Shown here in pieces: positions 44,737 to 53,885 of a stretch of DNA of 64,000 nt. Within the stretch, counting starts at the first letter, position 1, and each line of letters starts with the position of its first letter. This DNA is from JBCCTX01 sp964468435. GTDB taxonomy: Bacteria; Bacteroidota; Bacteroidia; J057. The translations under genes were made by a program, and so were the position numbers. The notes below the pieces were generated by a model that saw only the letters and a list, made by a program, of their open reading frames with translations, searched no databases and was not told the origin of the DNA. The stretch spans positions 55,683 to 119,682 of the forward strand of contig CAYXVE010000009.1 in assembly GCA_964468435.1 (NCBI GenBank). Direction: 5' to 3'.

Positions 44737-46020
44737 ATGAAAAAGACATATCTCATGGCAATTGCCATCCTACCCATATTTTTTGCCCTAATTGTTACAT
44801 TTACTCAAAAAGAAGAAAGAACCTATGACAAGGTAGAGGTTGAACACGCCTCAATTGAGGAGATCTCAGAAGATGAGAATGAGTTGTACGGATTTGATCT
44901 CGACTCGCTAGATGTCTTAGAGGAGGTAATCCGCGTCAATCAAAATCTGGGTGAAATCCTTAATCAATATCATGTTTCTCCCGCTACCATTGCCCGTATT
45001 GCGCAAATACCCCAAAAATTATTTAATGTGCGTGCCTTGAGAGCTGACAAGTCCTATACGCTTATCACTTCAAGAGATTCATTGTCCAAGGCCCTTGGGT
45101 TTGTATATCATCCCAACCCCATCGAGTACATAGTACTGGATTTTTCAGATTCTCTTGAAGTCTACAAGGGTATGAATCCCGTGGATACCATTAAGCATTC
45201 ACTCGGAGGTAAGATATCGTACTCGTTGTACGAATCATTAATGGCGCAAGGGGGCTCACCAGCTATTGTCAACCAATTGTTTGATATTTTTGCATGGGAT
45301 ATAGACTTTTGGGCCCTACAGCCTGGTGATACTTATCGTATCCTATACACTACATATGAGGTAAATGGAGAAGATGCAGGGTTTGGGAAAATTATCTGTG
45401 CCAGCATAGAGCATGAAGGAAAACCTTACTATGCATTTGGGTATGATCAGGATGAGGGCAATGGTTGGGAGTATTTTGATTCACATGGCAAAAGTCGGCA
45501 GGGAGTATTTTTGCGAGCACCACTTCAATATACCCGTATCAGTTCACGCTTTTCACATAGCAGGTTTCATCCCATACTCAAAAGGAATCGCCCACATTAC
45601 GGAGTAGATTTTGCGGCTCCCAGGGGCACACCTGTACATGCGATAGGTGACGGGAAAGTGGAATTTGCCGGATATAGTGGTGGAGCAGGCAATATGGTCA
45701 AGATCCGACATTTTGAAGGATTCGTGTCCGGATACCTACATTTGAATGGATATGCAAGTGGTATCAAGAGTGGTACAACCGTCAGGCAGGGACAAATAAT
45801 TGGTTATGTAGGTAGTACGGGTTTATCTACAGGGCCTCATCTCGATTTCAGAATATGGAAAAATGGTACTCCCATTGATCCATTGAGATTAGCTAAACCT
45901 AAATCTGGTGAAGTTTGCAAGGAGTTAATGCCAAACTTCTTATGTCGAAAAGATATTTTGAAAGAGAAATTGGCAAATATTGAAATTGAGGAGTTTTCCA
46001 GTGTAGCATTGGAGGATTAA
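44737..46020 (+). CDS. M23-family peptidoglycan endopeptidase-like protein with altered zinc ligand
   Basis: 427 residues. An N-terminal membrane anchor or signal (residues 5-22), a LysM/OapA-like region (residues 60-110, LNQYHVSPATIARIAQIPQK), an M23 N-terminal beta domain, and the LytM catalytic domain (about 265-385). H287 and D291 (HYGVDFAAPRGTPV) match the first two zinc ligands and H335 (GYLHL) and H368 (TGPHLDFRIW) the catalytic histidines, but the third zinc ligand, normally the second His of HLH, is Asp370. It likely trims cell wall crosslinks; with H-to-D it may bind metal less tightly or be regulatory. It has its own strong promoter. Confidence 0.9.
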   Translation: MKKTYLMAIAILPIFFALIVTFTQKEERTYDKVEVEHASIEEISEDENELYGFDLDSLDVLEEVIRVNQNLGEILNQYHVSPATIARIAQIPQKLFNVRALRADKSYTLITSRDSLSKALGFVYHPNPIEYIVLDFSDSLEVYKGMNPVDTIKHSLGGKISYSLYESLMAQGGSPAIVNQLFDIFAWDIDFWALQPGDTYRILYTTYEVNGEDAGFGKIICASIEHEGKPYYAFGYDQDEGNGWEYFDSHGKSRQGVFLRAPLQYTRISSRFSHSRFHPILKRNRPHYGVDFAAPRGTPVHAIGDGKVEFAGYSGGAGNMVKIRHFEGFVSGYLHLNGYASGIKSGTTVRQGQIIGYVGSTGLSTGPHLDFRIWKNGTPIDPLRLAKPKSGEVCKELMPNFLCRKDILKEKLANIEIEEFSSVALED

Positions 46021-46040
46021 GAGGAAGAAAATGTAGTGAA

Positions 46041-46931
46041 TTAATTTATTTCGACAATATGTATTGAGCCCAGGTCTGTCTCACAAATGATCATGGAAGC
46101 TCCTTTTGGACTGCGTCTGTAGGAACTATTGGCGTATACTTTATCTGAAAGTTGCTCAAAACTACCACTAATTTTTGCGTGGCTAAACATGCCATTTCGA
46201 AGAGTGATTTTAACAGGTTGTTGTTGCTTGATACGTATTGTACAATCCCCGGTTCCACTCATGATATGTACATTAGTAGCGGGTTTGTAGCCAATACCCA
46301 TGGATATTTCTGTATTTCCCATATCATTGCGAATATTGATAACCTCAGCGCGTGCATACTCAATATTTTCCAGCTTAATGTTGGCAGAGGCAACGTGTAT
46401 TTCCATTTGATGCATATCTGTTTTGTTAGGAGATGAATACGTGATATGCACATCTGACATAGCAGACTGTACACGAAGGTTGTTGAGTGTCATTTGAGAG
46501 AGGTCGATTTTGGAAGAACCAGAACCCATGTTTATCCAGAGATTAGTGGGAATGTTAGGATCTCCGGTATACATCGCTGTGTAGGTCTCTTTTTCTTCAT
46601 AACTCAGGGCTTTAGGGATGGCCATTCTAGCATTGAAGGTCTGAGGATGCTGATTTTTTTCTATGGAGTAGGTAAGGTACACGTTTCCAAAAGAGTCCTT
46701 TCTAGTTTGTTGTTGCTGCGTAAGGCTTTGTTCGTGAGTTTGAAGCTGGGTGACGATATGGCCGCATTGCTCGGCTGGCTTTACATATATGTTGCCTGAG
46801 GGGCTGTTGATCTTAAGAAAGAGATGGTTGTAATAGTCATGGGTAGGAATTGTATCGATTTCCTGGTAGGTCTGTGTAGATCCTGTAACATATATCAATA
46901 TGGATATCATTAAGGTCCCTGCTATTTTCAT
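46041..46931 (-). CDS. Secreted DUF4097-like beta-helical protein
   Basis: 296 residues. Signal peptide 1-20 (ILIYVTGSTQ). The mature protein is beta-rich with short repeated strands such as LRVQSAMSDVHITYSS, IKLENIEYARAEVINIRNDM, and TNVHIMSGTGDCTIRI. This 'v.s..gd..i....' ladder is seen in DUF4097-type putative adhesin or beta-helix domains. No catalytic motif is visible. It is convergent with the M23 gene, 20 bases away. A role as a periplasmic or surface structural protein is likely but unproven. Confidence 0.7.
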   Translation of the reverse strand: MKIAGTLMISILIYVTGSTQTYQEIDTIPTHDYYNHLFLKINSPSGNIYVKPAEQCGHIVTQLQTHEQSLTQQQQTRKDSFGNVYLTYSIEKNQHPQTFNARMAIPKALSYEEKETYTAMYTGDPNIPTNLWINMGSGSSKIDLSQMTLNNLRVQSAMSDVHITYSSPNKTDMHQMEIHVASANIKLENIEYARAEVINIRNDMGNTEISMGIGYKPATNVHIMSGTGDCTIRIKQQQPVKITLRNGMFSHAKISGSFEQLSDKVYANSSYRRSPKGASMIICETDLGSIHIVEIN

Positions 46932-47257
46932 ACTACTGAATATTATGTTAGATATTGATATAATTAGTTTTGTTTATAGGGATCATTTCAGCTTTACGAG
47001 GATTTTTGAAAAGAGTTTGGGTGAAGAATACCAAGCACCATAGATACATATAGCTATATGTGCCAATGAGTGATTCATTCTTCAAACATACCAATTTTTA
47101 ATCCTTAACAGTAAATACTAAACAGCCTATATTCTAAACATACTTAATTTTCGTAAGTTTGTTCTAGAAAAGATGATTCTTCTGCATTTTCTTCACTGGC
47201 AGTAGGTCAGGAGAGTTTCATATCATTTCCAGAGAGAATAACGTAGGTTTACAGCCG
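46932..47257. other. Divergent intergenic region with a 16-base palindrome
   Basis: 326 bases between two divergent genes. It contains the perfect palindrome ACATATAGCTATATGT (47046-47061), flanked at distance by GAAGAAT (about 47024) and ATTCTTC (about 47094), which are inverted copies. TAAGTTTG at 47154-47161 fits a -7 element for the downstream gene but has no -33 partner; TAGTTTTG near 46963 is a similar orphan. No small gene seen. Confidence 0.4.
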
Positions 47258-47872
47258 ATGGTACAGTATTTATACCAGATCCATGAATCAACGGTGGGCT
47301 TTTATAAAGACAAAGGTTCCCAGTTTCATGCTTATGCCTTTCCGGTAGACGATGTTGAGTCAGTAAAAAATTACCTACAGGTATTGAAAAAAAAGTATTA
47401 CGATGCACGTCATCACTGCTATGCATACCGCCTGGGTCTTGATGGAGCAACTGAATTTGCTACAGACGATCGTGAACCGGCACATAGTGCAGGACCCCCT
47501 ATCCTGGCTGCCATCAAGGGTAAAGATGTAACCAATATTCTGATTGTGGTAGTAAGATACTTTGGTGGTACCAAATTGGGGATTAGAGGATTGATCGAGG
47601 CATACAAGGCCGCTGCAGAAAATGCCCTCAGGCATGCAGATTTAGTCATACAGATACCTAGGGTATCATTTGAGATAACGTATACTTATGAACAAACCTC
47701 TGAGGTCAATCGTATCTTCCATAGATTCAACCTGGATAAAATAGATGCTAAGTATACAGATATATGCAGGCAAAGAGTTGGAATCGAGCAACAGTATTTT
47801 GACCAAATATATCAAATACTAATAGAGGGAGGAATTGAGGTGCGTATTGAACACAAACCTGATAATTCATAA
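47258..47872 (+). CDS. IMPACT/YigZ family protein
   Basis: 204 residues. The N-terminal UPF0029 domain is clear: KDKGSQFHAYAFPVDDVESV, DARHHCYAYRLG, DDREPAHSAGPPILAAIKGK, and VVVRYFGGTKLGIRGLIEAY. The C-terminal DUF1949 domain follows (FEITYTYEQTSEVNRIF). Function in bacteria is unclear; eukaryotic IMPACT modulates Gcn2 on the ribosome, and YigZ binds nucleic acid. It is transcribed alone. Confidence 0.95.
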   Translation: MVQYLYQIHESTVGFYKDKGSQFHAYAFPVDDVESVKNYLQVLKKKYYDARHHCYAYRLGLDGATEFATDDREPAHSAGPPILAAIKGKDVTNILIVVVRYFGGTKLGIRGLIEAYKAAAENALRHADLVIQIPRVSFEITYTYEQTSEVNRIFHRFNLDKIDAKYTDICRQRVGIEQQYFDQIYQILIEGGIEVRIEHKPDNS

Positions 47873-47938
47873 TTCCCGTATTTCATAACATTATACACAC
47901 AGATTGATTCTTTTTATTAGATATAATTGAGGGTAGAA

Positions 47939-49801
47939 ATGAAGATGCATCAAGTTTTCGACAAAGCTGTATGTTTCATGATTGTTTGCTGTGTATGGGT
48001 AAATGCTCAGGCACAAAACGCTACTCATTATGAGCGTATCAATCAGGTATTTATAGCTGATCCACTGGATACAGCCTACTGGGAGTCTTGGATCAATACC
48101 TATTATGACAGACGACTGGGAGCTGGTACCCAGCTTGTAATCGCGGTTATGCGTGAAAGTCCTGGCGGGTATCACTACGAATTTCAGCATGTATTGAATG
48201 GATATCCTATTGAAAACAGTGGTGTGAAGCTGACGCTAAACAAATCGGGTAAAGCGATTTCAGCAATGTGCGATATTCAATACGTCTCTGGGGGGGTTGT
48301 TTCCCGGTATCGTTGGGATTCAGAAAGACTTGCCACCCGTATAGAAGACTATATCCGGCAGGATGGTATATATGATTTCACGGTTGATACTTGTTATATA
48401 AAATCAGGAGAAGAAGTAATACCAGCGTGGAAAATCGTTTTCATGTCTCATGGAGCTTCAGGCAGTGAGGTCGTATATGTCGATGCAAGCAATGGTATAG
48501 AAATAAAACGCATGGACCGGGCTATGTATTACCATGCTCTGCAGGACACAAAGGCTTTGGCCAGGGTATTTTTACCAGATCCATGTACACGTGGCAGAGT
48601 GAGATATGGAGAATTATTTGAAGATCATGACGATGCACATGATCCTGTTTTTGATAATCTAATGGACACAGTCATTTTGGAGGATATTTACTGGGATGGT
48701 GATACCTTCCGTTTAAAAGGGCCATATGTAGAGATTGCAGACATCAGTCCCAGGAATATATTACCTGCAGTGTCTGATAATGGTACCTTTTTCTTTACGA
48801 GAGATGATCCCGGGTTTGAGGATGTCATGGCATATTATCACATAGATCGCTATCAGCGATACATTCAGTCGCTGGGATTTACCAATTTGCAGAATCGGCC
48901 TATCCGGGTTGATCCTCATGGTCTGGGATTTAGCGATCAGTCCCAGTTTGTACCTTTGGGAGTAGATTCACACATTCGCTACGGAGAGGGCGGGGTAGAT
49001 GATGCGGAAGATACCGATGTAATTATTCATGAGTATGTCCATGCTTTATCGTATGCGGCTTCGGGAAATGATCAGATGAGTTGTGAGCGAAGGGGGCTGG
49101 ATGAAGGCATCGCAGATTATTTTGCAGCAGGCTATTCAAAAGATATTGATGAGTACGATTGGGAAAATATTTATAACTGGGATGGCCATAATCCCTTTTA
49201 CAGCGGCAGAATGGTTGTATCCAATGAACGTTATCCACTGGCAAGTTGTAGTAAAATAGAAAATGTCAATAATTGGGGAGAAGTATGGGCCTCGGCAGCT
49301 ATGCGTATCAGAAATGAGATTGGGAATTTCCCTGCAGATCGTATTTTTCTACAGGCTTTATATGGAAACACAAATTCCACGAACTTTCGCGATGCTGCGT
49401 TATTGGTTTTGGAAGCAGACAGCTTACTGTATGGAGGGCAGTATCATGAATGGATCACCTTTCATTTTTGTCAGCAGGGAATATTGGAAGGGGCGGGCTG
49501 TTTGAGTGTAGGTACCCGTGAGATCACAATGCTTGGTCATGATCAACTGCTGATACATACATTTTCCCGGGAAGGTGCAGTGGGATTTACATGGAATGAT
49601 TCCAAACAGGGATCTTCGTCAACTCGTGAACTCACCCTTGAGTTGTACAATATGCTGGGCCAGCAGAAGGGCCGCTACAGTTTGTCGGCCAGGAATGACT
49701 GGTTTAAAAAAATATTTTTGCCTCCGGGAATTTATGCTTATCATATAAGCCTTCCAGATCGGCAGATTAAGTCTGGCAAGTTTTTTGTACCAAAACTGTA
49801 G
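47939..49801 (+). CDS. Secreted gluzincin-type metallopeptidase (M36/M4-like) with T9SS-type C-terminus
   Basis: 620 residues from MKMHQVFDKAVCFMIVC; the frame opens at a TTG four codons earlier, but GAGGG lies at ribosome-binding distance from this ATG. Signal peptide to about residue 26 (VNAQAQ). An FTP-like propeptide region follows (LNGYPIENSGVKLTLNKSGK, VVYVDASNGIEIKRMD), then a catalytic domain with DTDVIIHEYVHALSYAASGN (HExxH) and a downstream third ligand in LDEGIADYFA. Residues 540-620 are a beta domain of type A sorting type (LTLELYNMLGQQKGRYSL, LPPGIYAYHISL). It is probably a surface or released protease. No exact peptidase family assignment is made. Confidence 0.88.
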   Translation: MKMHQVFDKAVCFMIVCCVWVNAQAQNATHYERINQVFIADPLDTAYWESWINTYYDRRLGAGTQLVIAVMRESPGGYHYEFQHVLNGYPIENSGVKLTLNKSGKAISAMCDIQYVSGGVVSRYRWDSERLATRIEDYIRQDGIYDFTVDTCYIKSGEEVIPAWKIVFMSHGASGSEVVYVDASNGIEIKRMDRAMYYHALQDTKALARVFLPDPCTRGRVRYGELFEDHDDAHDPVFDNLMDTVILEDIYWDGDTFRLKGPYVEIADISPRNILPAVSDNGTFFFTRDDPGFEDVMAYYHIDRYQRYIQSLGFTNLQNRPIRVDPHGLGFSDQSQFVPLGVDSHIRYGEGGVDDAEDTDVIIHEYVHALSYAASGNDQMSCERRGLDEGIADYFAAGYSKDIDEYDWENIYNWDGHNPFYSGRMVVSNERYPLASCSKIENVNNWGEVWASAAMRIRNEIGNFPADRIFLQALYGNTNSTNFRDAALLVLEADSLLYGGQYHEWITFHFCQQGILEGAGCLSVGTREITMLGHDQLLIHTFSREGAVGFTWNDSKQGSSSTRELTLELYNMLGQQKGRYSLSARNDWFKKIFLPPGIYAYHISLPDRQIKSGKFFVPKL

Positions 49802-49868
49802 AATTTTGGGATTTTGGGTTGTAATGTTAAATTTACAGCTACATATACTTGAATGATTCAGGAATGCT

Positions 49869-49940
49869 GCCGCCGTAGTTCAATGGATAGAATAGGAGTT
49901 TCCTAAACTCTAGATGTAGGTTCGATTCCTACCGGTGGCA
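49869..49940 (+). tRNA. tRNA-Arg (anticodon CCU)
   Basis: A 72-base cloverleaf: acceptor GCCGCCG/CGGTGGC with one G-U pair, D-arm GTTC-AATGGATA-GAAT, anticodon stem GGAGT/ACTCT (first pair G-U) with loop TTCCTAA giving anticodon CCT, four-base variable loop, and T-arm GTAGG-TTCGATT-CCTAC. The discriminator is A and CCA is not encoded. It reads AGG arginine codons. Confidence 0.96.
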
Positions 49941-50185
49941 CATAATTTTTGATTTTTAAGTAAATCAACACAATAAATCCCCTGAAATTACTTTAGTAGT
50001 ATAACTAAAGATGATGATACGGCGACCTGCCTTGCTCAGGATTCTTGGTTCGAATCGTCCTCTTGTCCTCGGAAAGTAAATGATTACCCTCAGATTCCGT
50101 TCCCCGTGGAAAGGGAACCGTTCTTTTGTATCCCTTGTAGAGGGAGCGAGCAATTAATCATAATCATTAAAATTCAGCGCCTAAT
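49941..50185. other. Structured non-coding region after tRNA-Arg
   Basis: 245 bases with a run of small hairpins: CTTTAGT/ACTAAAG near 49993-50012, GTTCCC/GGGAAC near 50098-50118, and TCCCT/AGGGA near 50131-50145, plus a lone GGTTCGAATC that looks like a T-loop, near 50047. It could be a decayed tRNA, an unknown RNA leader of the following gene or a repeat; I cannot fold a full tRNA from it. A 62-codon minus-strand frame across it is not protein-like. Confidence 0.3.
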
Positions 50186-50614
50186 ATGAAAAAGACAGAA
50201 CTAAGTAAAGCTCAACTACAACATTTACAGATGTTCAATCTCATCCTGGAATGTGATGGTTGGGCAGATTATCTTTCCGTGGAAGAACAATTGGAGTCTG
50301 GAAAGGATATGAATCCTGAGGGAATAATGAGTCTAAAAAATGATTCGCTAATCCTCGAAGCACAATTTCACATTCCTGTACAAATGATCAGCCTGAGTAT
50401 TTCAGACCGGATCGAACGGCGTAAAGTAGATATCTTTTTCTTGTATGATCAGTATCCTGAACATATTCTGGAGTGGATTGTATCTATCCGCCCACAACTT
50501 CAGATTCATAGCTACCGTCGATTGTTGAAGGAAGCAAGTAATATTTGCAAGACGATATTTTTGGCAGAATCAAATCCTGAACGTATCGAATTGAAACCAC
50601 ATACCACATTATAA
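50186..50614 (+). CDS. Hypothetical protein
   Basis: 142 residues, soluble, with no signal peptide and no family I recognise. It is helical at both ends (ELSKAQLQHLQMFNLILECD; SYRRLLKEASNICKTIFLAE) with a short beta stretch in the middle (IPVQMISLSISDRIERRKVD). Codon use is typical of the window and it starts with a good ATG 245 bases after the tRNA. It is alone on its strand; the next gene is convergent. Confidence 0.65.
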   Translation: MKKTELSKAQLQHLQMFNLILECDGWADYLSVEEQLESGKDMNPEGIMSLKNDSLILEAQFHIPVQMISLSISDRIERRKVDIFFLYDQYPEHILEWIVSIRPQLQIHSYRRLLKEASNICKTIFLAESNPERIELKPHTTL

Positions 50615-50884
50615 TACTTGGGTCGCTGTTGTAGAGAGGTCCCGTTATGTTTCAATTACCATCATCTATAACATTTACCAGTTCATTATCGATATACGAT
50701 TTACCTGAAAAAATAGCAAAACGAATAGGCTTATGCTTCAGTCTGAATATACAAAAGCATATTTAGCTCAATTATATAAGCTATTCGTCTGAATTGAGTT
50801 AGCTTCTTCTAATAGAAATAACTTAGCATTATCACCATAAATATCTTGGGGAAGTCTCGAAATGGACTTCCCCTTCTTGATGGA
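50615..50884. other. Intergenic region between convergent genes
   Basis: 270 bases. A 39-codon plus-strand frame begins at ATG 50648, but nothing supports it as a gene. The hairpin near the end is listed separately. Nothing else seen. Confidence 0.4.
50848..50873 (-). terminator. Hairpin downstream of the metacaspase gene
   Basis: GGGGAAGTC (50848-50856) pairs perfectly with GACTTCCCC (50865-50873) around an eight-base loop. On the minus strand it follows the caspase stop by about 12 bases. The following bases (AAGATATTT) are only weakly U-rich, so it may act by RNA structure or in both directions. Confidence 0.6.
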
Positions 50885-52915
50885 TCAGTCTTCTCTGCGT
50901 ATGGTTATGGTCATTTCGTTAGTTGTCCAGTCATTTTGTTTTTCAGTTGCAGGGGAGTTGGTAAATAACAGGGTTCTTGTATCTGAGACTTCCGTTACAG
51001 AGCGGAGTTGAGGCTTGGGTTCATTTATTGCAGGTTGCTGTAGGTTAGAAGCATGATATTCTTCAGTACTGATGATCAACTTAAACCGTTCCTGAACTAC
51101 TTTTTTTCCAAAAGCAACTAGATTATCAGACACTTTTGCCGTAAGTACCTTTCCATTGATTGCCCAGGCTTCCTGACCAGGATCGAGCCATATACCACTT
51201 TCTCCAAATAGCTGAATCTGTATTTCAAACTGTGATGATAAGTAAAGTAATACGCAGTACATTCTTCTATGGCTAGTATTAACAATCTTCAGTCTGAATT
51301 GTGGAAGTGCCAGAGAACCATCTGCACTCCGGTATGAAAATTCATACAGACCGTTTCGGGGTTGTATAAGAGCATCTTCGGATGCGTGAAAGAGATCTAT
51401 TCTGACTGCATTAGAATGGATACTACTGCCTGGATTGCTGAGTTCAAGTATGCGATTCCATCGAGCAATGTGGTTAAGGTATTCCACTGCCTTGAGTGCA
51501 TGATCCTCCGTGAAGCCTACAATCTGTTCTACTAGGGGCTGATCATCTCTGTCAGTAGGACGGTTAATGATATAGCCAGGAGTAGGAGGATCACCAGGTT
51601 GACGGTTATATTTTTTCAGGTCTTTTTTGGCTATGAGGTTAAGATCTGCATTTTTGGAGTTTTGCACTTCTTCGAGATACTGCCGGTAGTGGGATTTTTC
51701 TAATGCTTCACGGGCAAGTTTTTCCCCCTGTTTATCATCACCTCTGATACTGACCTTAAGGGGCTCAACGGGTAAGGACAACAGTTTGGCGCGATAAGCC
51801 CGCGATTTGTCGAGTTGCAAATTACCCTTCAGGGCAACACGACTGATCGCTGTGTCTACTCCTGTTACAGCAATCTGACCTATCTGAGTGGAGGAATTCA
51901 TATCCCGGGTCTCGATCTCTTCTGAATAAACTCCTAAAATCGTAGCCTTCCCATTATTTACAGGAGGCTTAATGCCATGCACAGCTCCTCCATCAATAAA
52001 CCAACCTTCCTGTGTCGTATATGACAAGATGTAGTATTCTCCTTTATCCCTAATCCCACCTCCCAGGAATTGGAGGTTGATATCCTCGTTGACCAAAGCA
52101 TAAAGTTGTGGGTTTTGCATGTATGTACGGCTGGTGACCAGGGTATGTACGCGTTGTAAGATCTCAGCATAGCTCATATTGCCTTTCATGTTTTGGAGTA
52201 CTTCCATGAGGGAGTAGGTAAATACGCCCCTTCGCGCGCCTCCGAGACGGGTTTCTTTAGCCAATTCAAAAGATTGGGAGGCTGAAAGTGTTACATGTCT
52301 GGCTTCGGGAATGACAATGGGTTGGTTGGAGGAGACAAATGCGCTGCGATCGAGGCTGGATTTTCGGGGTAGGATGTAGGAATCTAAGCCACGTTTGAGC
52401 GTGGTGGGAACGGTTTGTCTGGGCCAGAATTCAGCTTCAGGGTCATCGGCAATAGCACGGGTACCAGATCCTGAATGACAGCAGTCCATGATCACTACAA
52501 TATGCGGGCCGTTCTGTGCAACCAACTCTATGAGCGTACCTAGTTCTTTGTCAGCAAGATCCATCCCATCAGGTTGGCGACTGCCATAACATACCAAGGT
52601 TTCATTTTTTTTATCTATTTCAATACCCCAAAATACTTCATGTGCTGGTTCTTGTGCTCCATGACCACTGTAATAGAAAAACACTGTATCATTTTTACCT
52701 GCTCTGGCAAGATGAGTTTCAAATTTCTCGACGATGTTCATCCGTGTTGCTTCCTCATCGATCAGGGTGACCAAGTTGAGGTTTTGAGGGGGAATTCTGT
52801 GTTGCAGGAAACGCTTGACCGCCAGCATGTCGTTTACACATCCTTCCAGAGCTGGTACAGGCGACCTATAACGATCAATTCCCACTAAAAGTGCATAAAT
52901 ATTGCGATCCTCCAT
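50885..52915 (-). CDS. Metacaspase/orthocaspase with C-terminal DUF4384-like domain
   Basis: 676 residues, no signal peptide. The N-terminal caspase domain (residues 1-270) starts NIYALLVGIDRYRSPVPALE, has catalytic H85 in FFYYSGHGA and C146 in VIMDCCHSGSG, and an FTYSLMEVL end. Such enzymes cleave after Arg or Lys, often need calcium, and are linked to proteolysis or programmed death. Residues about 560-640 (NTSHRRMYCVLLYLSSQFEI, IQLFGESGIWLDPGQEAWAI) look like a DUF4384-type beta domain that often follows bacterial caspases and may bind a partner. There is no toxin, TIR, NACHT or sensor gene nearby to prove a defence role. Confidence 0.9.
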   Translation of the reverse strand: MEDRNIYALLVGIDRYRSPVPALEGCVNDMLAVKRFLQHRIPPQNLNLVTLIDEEATRMNIVEKFETHLARAGKNDTVFFYYSGHGAQEPAHEVFWGIEIDKKNETLVCYGSRQPDGMDLADKELGTLIELVAQNGPHIVVIMDCCHSGSGTRAIADDPEAEFWPRQTVPTTLKRGLDSYILPRKSSLDRSAFVSSNQPIVIPEARHVTLSASQSFELAKETRLGGARRGVFTYSLMEVLQNMKGNMSYAEILQRVHTLVTSRTYMQNPQLYALVNEDINLQFLGGGIRDKGEYYILSYTTQEGWFIDGGAVHGIKPPVNNGKATILGVYSEEIETRDMNSSTQIGQIAVTGVDTAISRVALKGNLQLDKSRAYRAKLLSLPVEPLKVSIRGDDKQGEKLAREALEKSHYRQYLEEVQNSKNADLNLIAKKDLKKYNRQPGDPPTPGYIINRPTDRDDQPLVEQIVGFTEDHALKAVEYLNHIARWNRILELSNPGSSIHSNAVRIDLFHASEDALIQPRNGLYEFSYRSADGSLALPQFRLKIVNTSHRRMYCVLLYLSSQFEIQIQLFGESGIWLDPGQEAWAINGKVLTAKVSDNLVAFGKKVVQERFKLIISTEEYHASNLQQPAINEPKPQLRSVTEVSDTRTLLFTNSPATEKQNDWTTNEMTITIRRED

Positions 52916-53064
52916 GATTAGCAGTATATTTTGTTTAAAGAAGTTATATATTAATTAGGTAAAAAATTGAGTCCTGCAAAGCATTCCAGTATAAGAAAGA
53001 CCGTATTTTCTGGAAAACAACGCTGCAAACTAAGAATATAAAAATATCAAAAAAATTCTAAGTT

Positions 53065-53802
53065 ATGCGATTATTACTGAGTGTGATATTTATGTTTGGT
53101 GCTGTGATGTTGTCAGCGCAGCAGCAGATGTCGGCTGTAGAAGTACAGCAAACCATCGAATCACTGGGGGCACCTCCCAGCCCGACTAGCAATAATGTGG
53201 TACAGACCTTTGATTATCGTTTTGAAGGGGTAAAAGGTACTCCCTTTATTCCAGAAGACTGGACTGAAGCAACGCTGATTACGGAAGGCGACAAGAAGCT
53301 GGAAAATGTCAAATTGTTATATGATGTTTTGAACTATGAACTCTGGTTGCAAAGATCCAATGGAGTCCGGTTGATCATCAACAACCACCAAGTCAAAAGC
53401 TTTATCCTGAATACTCCTGGTATCGAACGAAAATTTGTTCGTTACAAAGATCCTTCTGGTAAAGAAGCTGTAATATTTTTGGAAGTATTAGTTGAAGGCA
53501 GAGTGAATTTGTACTGCAAGCATCGAAAGTATTACGTACCGGCAGACAGGGAAAATGCTGCGTATAATCACCAGCGCTACGAGGAATACAGGGCAGGGAA
53601 GAGTAGTTACTTTCTTCAACGCAAAGGTGAAACGCAGATGGAAAAGATAACGCCCAAAAAGGGGAAAATGTTGAAGGCACTAGGTGATCACAAAGAGGAA
53701 TTCAAGGCTTATATCAAGCAAAACAATTACTTCGTTATCGATGAATCTGCTATGATCGATTTAGTAAAATATTACAATCAGTTGGAACCTGTAAGGCCTT
53801 AA
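53065..53802 (+). CDS. Secreted protein of unknown function
   Basis: 245 residues. Signal peptide 1-18 (MFGAVMLSAQ). The mature part is mixed: TFDYRFEGVKGTPFIPEDWT, then LYDVLNYELWLQRSNGVRLI, and a C-terminal basic, helical segment (KKGKMLKALGDHKEEFKAYI, AMIDLVKYYNQLEP). This matches a class of small Bacteroidota periplasmic proteins of unknown function. It lies 83 bases upstream of the transglutaminase-like gene on the same strand, so they may be one operon. Confidence 0.75.
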   Translation: MRLLLSVIFMFGAVMLSAQQQMSAVEVQQTIESLGAPPSPTSNNVVQTFDYRFEGVKGTPFIPEDWTEATLITEGDKKLENVKLLYDVLNYELWLQRSNGVRLIINNHQVKSFILNTPGIERKFVRYKDPSGKEAVIFLEVLVEGRVNLYCKHRKYYVPADRENAAYNHQRYEEYRAGKSSYFLQRKGETQMEKITPKKGKMLKALGDHKEEFKAYIKQNNYFVIDESAMIDLVKYYNQLEPVRP

Positions 53803-53885
53803 TGGGGTATAATACCTATAATATGGTACAGAAATAGCAAACGTCGCGAAGAAACACCTTTACCTGAACTTATAACGTTTACCTT

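Noticed and set aside
49869..49940. tRNA-Arg as an integration site of a genomic island
   Set aside because: No integrase, no duplicated tRNA 3' end and no shift in composition on either side.
49965..50153. 62-codon minus-strand frame after the tRNA
   Set aside because: Composition is not protein-like and it crosses several hairpins.
50885..52915. A caspase-based antiviral defence island
   Set aside because: No sensor, nuclease, TIR, NACHT, gasdermin or phage-related gene is nearby; only the caspase itself is present.
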